Of a stretch of 64,000 nucleotides of DNA, positions 27,506 to 35,510 are shown piece after piece. The stretch comes from Bacillota bacterium (GTDB taxonomy: Bacteria > Bacillota > Clostridia > Acetivibrionales > DSM-1351), in assembly GCA_023460955.1 (NCBI GenBank), contig JAEWOH010000024.1, forward strand, positions 124,001-188,000. The letters are read 5' to 3'. Below the pieces are notes generated by a model. That model did not search any database and had not been told where the DNA came from. It worked only from the letters and a program-made list of their open reading frames with translations. The position numbers and the translations under genes were made by a program. Positions within the stretch are counted from its first letter, which is position 1. Every line of letters starts with the position of its first letter.

Positions 27506-28291
27506 ATGAAATCAAATTTTATTGGAATATACAAGGAGTGTATAAAAGTATCCTTTGCTACAGCTGCTACTTACCGATTTAATTTTGTGTTGAGTACTAT
27601 AATAATGCTGGTGAGCAATATACTTTTTCCTTTAGTCACTATATTAATATATGGTTCAGGTGCCAGCTTCCCGAACTGGTCTTTTTATGAAGTACTGCTA
27701 ATACAGGCAGTATTCACACTGTCAGCCGGAATAGCTAATGCGTTGTTTAGTGGAGTTTTATGGGCAACTATGCGTTACGTTATAGAAGGAAGTCTTGAGA
27801 TTGTACTGATAAAACCGGTTGATTGTCTGTTTTACCTTATAGCCGCTACCTTTGAACTCGAAAGCCTTGGCCTTATTGCAGGAGGGGGAATTATGTTCGG
27901 AATAGCAGTAGCTAATATCGGACCGGTTTCACTCGTAATGTGGCTTCAATTTGCGGTATTGTTTGTTTCTGGTCTTCTGGTAATGATGGGTATATCACTG
28001 GTTATGGCCGCTACATCTTTTAAGTGGGTTGGAAATTCAAGAATACCTGAAATATTTGAGAGCATAAAAGCCTTTGGAAAGTACCCTCAAAGTATTCTTA
28101 GTAAGGCTGTTGCAAACTTTGCAGCCTTAATTATACCAGTAGCAATGGTAGGTTGTTTTCCTGCTGCAGCTTTATTGGGCAGAGCAAATCTATTGATGTT
28201 TGTTTCTGTTATTCCCTGCGTGTTGTTCGCATTATTAGGGATATTTTTGTACAAGCATATGATACATTTATATGAGGGAGTTGGAGGTTAA
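27506..28291 (+). CDS. ABC-2 type exporter permease, subunit 2 (PF06182-like)
   Basis: 261 aa with about six membrane helices. ATG 27506 is preferred because GGAG lies six bases upstream; a GTG at 27494 would overlap that site. It ends five bases before the ATPase gene. It resembles subunit 1 in length and helix spacing (EGSLEIVLIKPVDCLFY matches the RTGKFLTFALRPIHHRFFAL region of the partner), indicating an ancient duplication. Confidence 0.83.
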   Translation: MKSNFIGIYKECIKVSFATAATYRFNFVLSTIIMLVSNILFPLVTILIYGSGASFPNWSFYEVLLIQAVFTLSAGIANALFSGVLWATMRYVIEGSLEIVLIKPVDCLFYLIAATFELESLGLIAGGGIMFGIAVANIGPVSLVMWLQFAVLFVSGLLVMMGISLVMAATSFKWVGNSRIPEIFESIKAFGKYPQSILSKAVANFAALIIPVAMVGCFPAAALLGRANLLMFVSVIPCVLFALLGIFLYKHMIHLYEGVGG

Positions 28292-28296
28292 ACCCT

Positions 28297-29289
28297 ATGA
28301 ATATAATAACTGTTGATAAATTAAATAAAACTTATGAAACATACAAGCGTGGCAGCACATTTACAGAGACTGTTAAAAGCTTTTTTACAAGGGAAAAGGT
28401 ATTGATAGAGGCGGTCAAAGACGTCTCCTTTACCGTGGAAGAGGGTGAAATAGCTGGTATCCTAGGGCCTAACGGCGCTGGAAAGTCCACTACAATAAAA
28501 ATGCTTACAGGAACTCTATTTCCATCTGACGGGCAGATAAACGTCATGGGTTATACTCCTCACAAAAACAGGTCAGTATATGTACATAATATAGGTGCGG
28601 TTTTCGGACAAAAGTCTCAGCTTATCTGGGATATACCTCCAATGGATAGCTTTAATATGAACAAAGCCATATATTCCATATCTGAAAAGGAATTTAAAAC
28701 AACTCTTGATAATCTAACAGGATTATTCGATGTTGAGGACATAATTTCAAAGCCGACAAGAGTACTTTCACTTGGAGAAAGAATGAAGTGTGAATTCATA
28801 ATGGCTATGCTGCATAAGCCTAGAATAGTATTTCTTGATGAGCCTACAATTGGATTGGATGTAATTGCAAAACAGAGAATAAGAGCTTTTATAAAAGAAA
28901 TGAATGCTCAGGGAACTACATTTATACTCACAACTCATGATTTGGAGGATGTTGAACAGCTGGCACAGAAGGTTATTATCATAAATCACGGACAAAAGGT
29001 ATTTGATGATACACTTCAAAATCTGCAGCTTGCATTGGGTTCAAAGAAAATTATACATTTGGTGCTCACAAGACCCAGAGATGATATTCAAATCAACGGA
29101 GCACAAGTTATTGATAAGAAATCCGAGTATGAATACGTGTTGGAGGTTGATCTGGGGAATAACTCTATCAATTCATTCATCAGATATTTAACAGATATGT
29201 GTGAATTCTCAGATATATCTATAAAGGAACTTCCTATGGAGAAGATAATTACTCAGATTTACGAGGGACACCAGGTAACCACGGTATAA
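28297..29289 (+). CDS. ABC exporter ATPase subunit (ABC-2 type)
   Basis: 330 aa. Walker A GPNGAGKST, Q-loop FGQKSQL, signature LSLGERMKCEF, Walker B RIVFLDEPTIGLD and H-loop LTTHDLEDVE are intact. The signature LSLGE is the usual form in the DrrA/NatA-like exporters that pair with PF06182 permeases. GGAGG precedes ATG 28297. The C-terminal 90 residues are the regulatory extension common in this group. It is the last gene of the unit; a palindromic terminator follows. Confidence 0.9.
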   Translation: MNIITVDKLNKTYETYKRGSTFTETVKSFFTREKVLIEAVKDVSFTVEEGEIAGILGPNGAGKSTTIKMLTGTLFPSDGQINVMGYTPHKNRSVYVHNIGAVFGQKSQLIWDIPPMDSFNMNKAIYSISEKEFKTTLDNLTGLFDVEDIISKPTRVLSLGERMKCEFIMAMLHKPRIVFLDEPTIGLDVIAKQRIRAFIKEMNAQGTTFILTTHDLEDVEQLAQKVIIINHGQKVFDDTLQNLQLALGSKKIIHLVLTRPRDDIQINGAQVIDKKSEYEYVLEVDLGNNSINSFIRYLTDMCEFSDISIKELPMEKIITQIYEGHQVTTV

Positions 29290-29318
29290 TTAACAAATAT
29301 TACGTTTTGAAATACGGC

Positions 29319-29390
29319 AAGAGTACAACTTTAATAAATGGAAGCACGTGCAAAAGTGCAACCCATTTATTACAATTTGTACTCTTTTTG
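29319..29390 (+). terminator. Palindromic terminator, short member of the GTAC-ended family
   Basis: AAGAGTAC (29319-29326) pairs with GTACTCTT (29379-29386), AATAAATGG with CCATTTATT, and GCAC with GTGC; TTTT follows. The left arm (GTAC, AATAAATGG, AAGCACG) matches the arms of the palindromes at 8888 and 39884. It separates the exporter unit from the radical SAM unit. Confidence 0.8.
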
Positions 29391-29448
29391 TTTATTTTTG
29401 TTATGTTTACCTTCGTTGAAATTGATTGCATATTATGTTAAACTCAAC

Positions 29449-29479
29449 TTGACAATAAATTTTAAAAATTGAATATTAT
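29449..29479 (+). promoter_or_regulatory. Promoter of the PLP-like/radical SAM operon
   Basis: A consensus TTGACA (29449-29454) is followed 17 bases later by AATATT and 19 bases later by TATTAT (29474-29479). AAAAGGAG at 29495-29502 serves the first gene. Confidence 0.55.
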
Positions 29480-29509
29480 TACTATAAATCATCCAAAAGG
29501 AGCAGTAAA

Positions 29510-30688
29510 ATGCAAAATTTTTTAATTTCCGACACTGCTAAAGTGGCTATTTATAAACATTTCGACAACAGTGAAGCACCCTTTTACGTCTATGATAAGG
29601 AAAAAATTCAGACAACTTGTAAATCCTTTCTACAGATTCCTTACCCCTTAAAGAAAATTCATTTTGCCACTATGGCTAATATACACCCCACATTTCTTAG
29701 TATAATCCGGAACGAAGGCGTAAAGGTATTTGTAAATTCCTTGCCTCATTTGAAACAGGCACAACAAATAGGATATTCAGGGAAGGATATTATATTTACC
29801 GCTTCTGCTATGAATGGGGAGGCAATGAAAACAGTCTTTGAAGCCGGCGCTATGATAAATCTGGATTCCATGGAACAGATCGAACTCTGGGACAAGGTGT
29901 CAGGAGGCAGCGGATATGGGATACGTTGTAATATTGGAAACCTTATAAAGCCTCGAAAAACCAGGGCGGGCTATTTCTTGGGGAAAGCAAGTCGTTTAGG
30001 CCTTGATGTTAACGAAATGAGAGCCCTTAAAGGAAACCATAAGGTAAAGGGGCTACATTTGTATGTTGGCACAGATATTATGGAAATTGAATACTTCATG
30101 GATTGTTATGCCAAACTTGGGGATTTTGCAAAATTGTATCCGGGTCTTGAATATATGGACCTTGGAGGAGGCTTCGGAATAGAGGATATTGATCTTACGT
30201 GTGATTTTGATTTCGTTACATATGGAAATCTGGTAAGCAAGTACATTGAGGAATTAAGCACACGACTCGGCCGTCCTCTTACTTTGATCCTGGAACCTGG
30301 AAGGATACTTGGGGGGAAGGCAGGATATTTTGCCTGCAAAGTTGTTGATATTAAATGGAGACAAAAAAGTCAGCTGATTGGAGTTAATGCTTGTGTCTCA
30401 CAGTTTCCGAGACCTCTTTTTTATCCCGATACAGCTTATCATCCTTTGACCATTCTTAAAGGTGATGGAATTACTTATAAAAATAGCGCTGTGACCACAG
30501 AGAATGACGAAATTTTAAGCTCTATACATGGCTGTTCCACCTACTCCCGCGATTATCTTGCAAAAAATGTACAAATCGGAAGAGTAAGTCTTGGGGACAT
30601 AATTGTTTTTGGACATGCAGGATCTTACTGCGCATCGTCCTATACTGAATTTTTGGGCTTTCAAAAGCCGGAGGAAATATTCTTATGA
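29510..30688 (+). CDS. Fold-III PLP decarboxylase homologue lacking the PLP lysine
   Basis: 392 aa with the two-domain alanine racemase/DAP-ornithine decarboxylase fold. Retained: glycine loop DLGGGFGI (about 218-224), phosphate-site EPGR (262-265), a Cys and Asp in GCSTYSRDYLA, and the C-terminal HAGSYCASSY. Lost: the segment normally reading Y-A-V-K-A-N is HFATMAN, with Met55 where the Schiff-base lysine should be, and the His that stacks on the PLP ring (FHVGS) is Tyr185 (LYVGT). The protein may bind another ligand, bind PLP non-covalently, or be a pseudo-enzyme. It starts the six-gene operon; its TGA overlaps the next ATG. Confidence 0.8.
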   Translation: MQNFLISDTAKVAIYKHFDNSEAPFYVYDKEKIQTTCKSFLQIPYPLKKIHFATMANIHPTFLSIIRNEGVKVFVNSLPHLKQAQQIGYSGKDIIFTASAMNGEAMKTVFEAGAMINLDSMEQIELWDKVSGGSGYGIRCNIGNLIKPRKTRAGYFLGKASRLGLDVNEMRALKGNHKVKGLHLYVGTDIMEIEYFMDCYAKLGDFAKLYPGLEYMDLGGGFGIEDIDLTCDFDFVTYGNLVSKYIEELSTRLGRPLTLILEPGRILGGKAGYFACKVVDIKWRQKSQLIGVNACVSQFPRPLFYPDTAYHPLTILKGDGITYKNSAVTTENDEILSSIHGCSTYSRDYLAKNVQIGRVSLGDIIVFGHAGSYCASSYTEFLGFQKPEEIFL

Positions 30689-31782
30689 AATTTATAGATG
30701 TGGTTAGCCAAGCTGAACTTAAGAAATTCTACTCCTTTTCCTCGGAACTTTATAAGGAAAACAAATATTACAGAGATACTGAACACGATGTACTGACCAT
30801 GCTGGTTGAAAGGAAATCCGTTTTTTTTCAGCATGCAGAAATTCAACCAATCTTACTTATGGACGATTCAAGTAAAAAGGTACTTGCGCGTTTTTGCTTT
30901 ATAACTGATAAGCAACAGCCGTTAGCTGTTCAGCTTGCTTTTTTTGAAGCTTTACCCCGAATCGAGAAGCTTGCTGAAGAAATTACTACCGAATGTAAAA
31001 AGCGCTTTCCGGATCACAAGAAGCTCATTGCCGGGTTAAATGCACACTTGAATTACGGTGCGGGCTTCTTATGTTCACGTTTTGATGAAGTCCCGGTGTT
31101 TGGCCTTCCCTACACAATGGAGTATTATAAGGACTATTTCAAGGACTTTGAATCAAAAAAGATGTTCTCTTTCCGTTACCCTACAGAACCATTCTTTGAA
31201 TATTATCAAAACCGAAAAAAACATGTTGGCGCTGATAAGATAAAGGTTAGGACCATGTGTAAAAAAAGGTTGAAAGAGGAAGTTGCCATATATACATATC
31301 TTAACAACTCCAGCTTTCAAAAGCACCCCTACTGGTCCGATAGGGCTGAAGAAGAGGATTATGAACTATTTAAGCCCTTCGCTGCCATGCTTGACGAAGA
31401 GAATCTTCTGATTGCAGAAGTGGACGGTAAGCCGGTAGGTTTTTTGCTTTGGTACCCTGATTATAACCAACTGGTAAAGGGTAATGGTCACATAGGAGTA
31501 TTGGAATGGCTTAGGTTCAAACTTTTTAACCCTATAGATACCTTTAGATTTACAGAATTTGGAGTACTCCCCCAATACCGTAAGACTGCTGTGGTGGATG
31601 AGATGATCAGGAAGCTTACTGAGTTAATTGAAAGAACTCCCTATAAGACAGTTGAGGGTGGATTCATATTTGAAGAGAATGCATCAAGTATTGCAGTTAC
31701 ACTAAGGTATGCCTTCCGAACCATGGGGAAGGAAATGGAGCCGTACAGAGAATATGCTGTGTTTGAACGTCAATTATTTTGA
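30685..31782 (+). CDS. GNAT-fold acyltransferase of the YghO/bacterial ceramide synthase-like group
   Basis: 365 aa. The N-terminal half (SSELYKENKYYR, then VFFQHAEIQPILL, then RFCFITD and AFFEALP) and the middle GLPYTMEYYKDYFKDFESKK follow the pattern of the YghO/bCerS-like N-acyltransferase group, with a GNAT domain in the C-terminal half (LLIAEVDGKPVGFLLW, TEFGVLPQYRKTAVVDEMI). Members join acyl groups to amines, including sphingoid bases, but this one's substrate is unknown. ATG 30685 overlaps the preceding stop, implying translational coupling. My family call rests on pattern memory, not a search. Confidence 0.65.
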   Translation: MKFIDVVSQAELKKFYSFSSELYKENKYYRDTEHDVLTMLVERKSVFFQHAEIQPILLMDDSSKKVLARFCFITDKQQPLAVQLAFFEALPRIEKLAEEITTECKKRFPDHKKLIAGLNAHLNYGAGFLCSRFDEVPVFGLPYTMEYYKDYFKDFESKKMFSFRYPTEPFFEYYQNRKKHVGADKIKVRTMCKKRLKEEVAIYTYLNNSSFQKHPYWSDRAEEEDYELFKPFAAMLDEENLLIAEVDGKPVGFLLWYPDYNQLVKGNGHIGVLEWLRFKLFNPIDTFRFTEFGVLPQYRKTAVVDEMIRKLTELIERTPYKTVEGGFIFEENASSIAVTLRYAFRTMGKEMEPYREYAVFERQLF

Positions 31783-31793
31783 AAGGAATTCTT

Positions 31794-32789
31794 ATGTTTG
31801 AATTAATTAATAGCGCAAAAGAACTTCCTGACGAATGGGATGAAATTGCTGAGGAATACTTTCAGCGGAGAGAGTTTCTTATACATACTGAAGAGTTCAA
31901 TCCCTGCGACCAAAGGTATTATGTTCTGAAAAAGGGTGGCAAGACAGTAGCAGGGGCAGTGGTTTACACTCTTAGGCTTGATATACTCACATATTTAAAA
32001 ATTAAAAGTCCTTTAAAGATGAGAATATGCGGGATTCCTTGTTCAGTATCAGCGTCAGGGCTTTTTGGGCAAAACGGAACAGAATTGCTTCCTATAGTTT
32101 TAAAACAAGAAAGAGGCTTTAAACTTTTTCTCAATCTTGATGAGCTGCCGGAAATAGGTCTGGCTGCAGGTACCACATTTCCGACAATTATTATGAGTAA
32201 TTCTTTTTCTTCAATTAAGGACTATGAATCGCTCATGCGCTATGAATACAGACGACGATATAATAAAATACGTACTGCGTTTAAAGACGTAAATGCCGTT
32301 CGCTCAGACTGTTCATGCTTTGGAGAATGCGAGTACAAGCTTTATCTTAATGTATTAAAAAAGAGTGACGGAAAGCTTGAAACATTATCTCGGGACTTCT
32401 TTACAAATCTCCCGGCAAGCTTCAGGCTTTCTCGTTTTTATTCAGGGCAAAAACTTTTGGGCTGGCATATTACAGTCCTCTATCAAAACACGATGTACTT
32501 TTTCCTTGGTGGCATAGAGTATGAGTTTAACAACAGCTATTCAACTTATTTCAATATGCTGTATGACATAATAGAGCAGGGAATTAACTGCAAAGCAGGC
32601 AGGATAGAACTGGGACAGACAGCGGAAGTGCCAAAGCTCAGGACCGGTGGAAAAGTTGTCAATAAATATATGCTGGCTCAACATTCGTCCAAGATTATCA
32701 GTAAGGCATTAAAGCTAGCTGAGGGAGTGCTTGCATACAAATGCAATTTTCCTGATAACCATGTTTTCAAGGAGGATACAGAAGGATGA
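31794..32789 (+). CDS. FemAB/BioF2-like acyltransferase (GNAT superfamily)
   Basis: 331 aa from ATG 31794, which has AAAGGA five bases upstream; a TTG at 31779 in frame is less likely. The C-terminal half (SFRLSRFYSGQKLLGWHITVL, then YFFLGGIEYEFNNSYSTYFNMLYDIIEQG and IELGQTAE) is typical of FemAB/BioF2-type GNAT proteins, which transfer aminoacyl or acyl groups in cell-wall and natural-product pathways. The substrate is unknown. It overlaps the next gene by four bases. Confidence 0.65.
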   Translation: MFELINSAKELPDEWDEIAEEYFQRREFLIHTEEFNPCDQRYYVLKKGGKTVAGAVVYTLRLDILTYLKIKSPLKMRICGIPCSVSASGLFGQNGTELLPIVLKQERGFKLFLNLDELPEIGLAAGTTFPTIIMSNSFSSIKDYESLMRYEYRRRYNKIRTAFKDVNAVRSDCSCFGECEYKLYLNVLKKSDGKLETLSRDFFTNLPASFRLSRFYSGQKLLGWHITVLYQNTMYFFLGGIEYEFNNSYSTYFNMLYDIIEQGINCKAGRIELGQTAEVPKLRTGGKVVNKYMLAQHSSKIISKALKLAEGVLAYKCNFPDNHVFKEDTEG

Positions 32790-34186
32790 TACATACTGAT
32801 GACGAGGGCGGCAAGCTCAAGGTTATGCTGGTAAGGCCAAAACCGCATAATGAAACCATAGGTCTTCAATACGTTATGAAGGTTGAACCGCTGGAGTTGG
32901 AAGTTCTTGCGGCGGTTTTGCCTGAAGACTGTACACCTGTTATTGTTGACATGATAATTGAGAAGCCCTCAATTGAAAACTTTATAACGAAAGAAAAGCC
33001 GGATATTTTTTGTGTCACGGGTTACATAACTAATGTCCCTGAAATGATTGAATACTGCCGGCTTGCTAAATTGCTGAACCCAAAGGTTGTTACAGTTTGC
33101 GGAGGGGTTCACTGTGAAGTTTGTCCGGAAGACCTGGAAAGCCCCTACATTGACTTTCGTGTAGTAAGGGATACAATTACAAGTTTTAAAAATCTTTTTG
33201 AGTATATTCGTGGAACGGGGCAGAAACCAAAGGGAGTGCTGATGAAAAATGAAACAGTCAGTACACCTCCCGAGGTGACAGACCCTGCATTCTATCCTGA
33301 GCTTCCCAGACGTGATTTGACAAAAAAACACAGGGATAAATATTTTTACATTTTCCATCATCCTGTAGCTCTTCTTAAAACTGCATTCGGGTGCCCGTAC
33401 TCCTGTAACTTCTGTTTTTGCAGAAAGATTACCGGAGGAAAGTATGCTGAAAGAGATCTCGACGTAGTTATTAAGGAAATTGAAAATATCACTGAAGAGC
33501 ATATTTATATTGTTGATGATGATTTTCTTTTCAGCCGGGACAGGATTACCAAATTTATAGAGGCTTTAAAGGCAAGGAATATAAAAAAGACTTTCCTTGT
33601 ATATGGCCGGGCAGATTTTATTTCAAACAATCCTGACCTGATCAGAAAATTCAGGGAAGTTGGATTAAAAACCGTTATTGTTGGCGTGGAATCGGTATTT
33701 GAACACGAATTGAAGGCTTATTCAAAACATACAACTCTGCAAATAAATAGAGAGGCCATGAGAATTCTGAAAGATAATAGGGTGGACTGCTTCGCAACTG
33801 TTATAGTATCTCCCGGCTGGGGAAAAGCGGAGTTCAAAGAATGCGGCGTCAAACTGAAGGAAATGGGCATAAGCTATGTAAATCTTCAGCCGTTTACTCC
33901 GCTGCCGGGAACAGATATCTCAACTCCAGCTGACAAAATACTGGTTCAACGCAACGATTACCATAAATGGGATTTGGCTCATGTGACCGTTAAGCCGGAT
34001 AAACTATCCGAAAGAGAATATTACCGAGAGATACTTAAGTTATATCGTTCCATTCTTTTTCAGCCGCATATTATTGTAGGATACATTAAGACCTATTCGT
34101 TACCAATGCTGATGAAAATGCTTTTGGGAAGCATGATGGTTTACAGACAATATAAGCAAAAAATGAAGGAGGCCGGGCATGCCTGA
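32786..34186 (+). CDS. B12-binding-type (class B) radical SAM protein 1
   Basis: 466 aa. The N-terminal 150 residues form a Rossmann-like cobalamin-binding-type domain (begins KVMLVRPKP; VTVCGGVHCEVCPEDL). The radical SAM domain has the cluster cysteines C203, C207, C210 in GCPYSCNFC, then YIVDDDFLF and YGRADFIS. A C-terminal extension (residues about 390-466) contains LKLYRSILFQPH and a basic amphipathic tail. Family members such as HpnP, HpnR and BchE methylate or rearrange lipids and cofactors. It is clearly paralogous to the third radical SAM protein here (shared YGRAD, KETT/KHTT, DxAHVTVKP). Product unknown. Confidence 0.85.
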   Translation: MIHTDDEGGKLKVMLVRPKPHNETIGLQYVMKVEPLELEVLAAVLPEDCTPVIVDMIIEKPSIENFITKEKPDIFCVTGYITNVPEMIEYCRLAKLLNPKVVTVCGGVHCEVCPEDLESPYIDFRVVRDTITSFKNLFEYIRGTGQKPKGVLMKNETVSTPPEVTDPAFYPELPRRDLTKKHRDKYFYIFHHPVALLKTAFGCPYSCNFCFCRKITGGKYAERDLDVVIKEIENITEEHIYIVDDDFLFSRDRITKFIEALKARNIKKTFLVYGRADFISNNPDLIRKFREVGLKTVIVGVESVFEHELKAYSKHTTLQINREAMRILKDNRVDCFATVIVSPGWGKAEFKECGVKLKEMGISYVNLQPFTPLPGTDISTPADKILVQRNDYHKWDLAHVTVKPDKLSEREYYREILKLYRSILFQPHIIVGYIKTYSLPMLMKMLLGSMMVYRQYKQKMKEAGHA

Positions 34187-35498
34187 AATTCTATTAATTC
34201 AACCAACCCAAGTAACAAGAAGTGGTGAGATATGCAGACAGGATCGCCTTTATTTACCAAGCCTGTCACACCCTTATCTTGCAGCTTTCGCGCCGAAACA
34301 CTGGAAGGTACGTGTACAATGTGAAGTTATTGAGGAGATCGACTATAATACCGATGCTGATATAATCGGTATCGGAAGTATGGGCTATGCTGCACTCCAT
34401 GGACTTGAAATTGCCCGTGAATTTAAGAAAAGGGGAAAAACCGTTATCATGGGAGGCTACATGGTGTCCCTTGCACATGAGTATGCCTCCCAATACGTTG
34501 ACAGTATAACCATCGGAGATGGAGAGATTTCATTCCCCCAGGTATTAAAGGACTTTGAGAATGGTGAATTAAAGCCAATTTACCGCAATCCGGTTAAGGA
34601 TCTAAATAATCTTCCAGTTCCGAGATATGATCTTCTTATGGAAAAGCCTATAGGCTCAACGCTGCCGGTACAGGCTGGACGCGGTTGTCCGCACAGTTGT
34701 TCCTTCTGTTCAATTGCCTGTTTGTATCATCAGCGTTATATGGTACGACCTATACCCGAAATAATTCGTGATATTGAGACCATAAAAGATTTAGGAATGA
34801 AAGAGTTTTACATGATAGATGACAATATAATCGGAAATCCCGGTTTCTTTGAGGAACTGTGCCTGGCAATAAAGCCGCTGAAGATGCGCTGGAGCAGCCA
34901 GTGCTCAATTCAACTTGCGAAAAACGAAAAACTCCTGAAGTTGGCAGCCGATGCCGGAGTTTCGATGTTGAGCTTTGGTATTGAAAGTATTACTCAGGAG
35001 GGTATCGACCGTTTGGGAAAACCCTGGCTCAGAGTAGAGGAACATCAAACCCTTATAAACCGCATTCATAAAGCAGGTATTCTTGTTTCCAGTGAAATGA
35101 TTGCGGGAACCGACAGTGATACGGTCCAAAGTCTCGAAGAAACCGCCTGCTTTGTGGATAATGCCCGAATAGCTATTCCGAGGTTTTACATACTGACACC
35201 TATCCCGTCAACCCCGCTTTATAAGGAATATAAGGAGAATGACCGGCTTATTACGGAAGACATTGCAGAGTATGACGGAACAAAACCGGTATTTAAGCCT
35301 GCCAATATGGAACCTGAAGAGCTTGAAACAGCCTATTGGAAATTGAATAACAAGGTTTTCAGCATCAGAAGCATACTCCGCAGAACACTGGGACATCCCA
35401 ATTTTCTGAAAAAGCCCTTTCTTTACATATTTGCATTCTTTGTGAATTTCCATTACCGCAGATACGTAAAACGCAAGATACCTCCAAATATTTTCTAA
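34179..35498 (+). CDS. B12-binding-type (class B) radical SAM protein 2
   Basis: 439 aa. N-terminal cobalamin-binding-type domain with TDADIIGIGSMGYAALHGLEIA and VIMGGYMVSLAHEYA, then the radical SAM domain with C170, C174, C177 in GCPHSCSFC, followed by YMIDDNIIGN and LSFGIESITQEGIDRLGK. The C-terminal part ends in FLYIFAFFVNFHYRRYVKR, a hydrophobic then basic tail suggesting membrane contact. It is less similar to its two neighbours than they are to each other and probably does a different step. ATG 34179 overlaps the preceding gene by eight bases. Confidence 0.85.
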   Translation: MPEILLIQPTQVTRSGEICRQDRLYLPSLSHPYLAAFAPKHWKVRVQCEVIEEIDYNTDADIIGIGSMGYAALHGLEIAREFKKRGKTVIMGGYMVSLAHEYASQYVDSITIGDGEISFPQVLKDFENGELKPIYRNPVKDLNNLPVPRYDLLMEKPIGSTLPVQAGRGCPHSCSFCSIACLYHQRYMVRPIPEIIRDIETIKDLGMKEFYMIDDNIIGNPGFFEELCLAIKPLKMRWSSQCSIQLAKNEKLLKLAADAGVSMLSFGIESITQEGIDRLGKPWLRVEEHQTLINRIHKAGILVSSEMIAGTDSDTVQSLEETACFVDNARIAIPRFYILTPIPSTPLYKEYKENDRLITEDIAEYDGTKPVFKPANMEPEELETAYWKLNNKVFSIRSILRRTLGHPNFLKKPFLYIFAFFVNFHYRRYVKRKIPPNIF

Positions 35499-35510
35499 GG
35501 AGCAGAAAGC

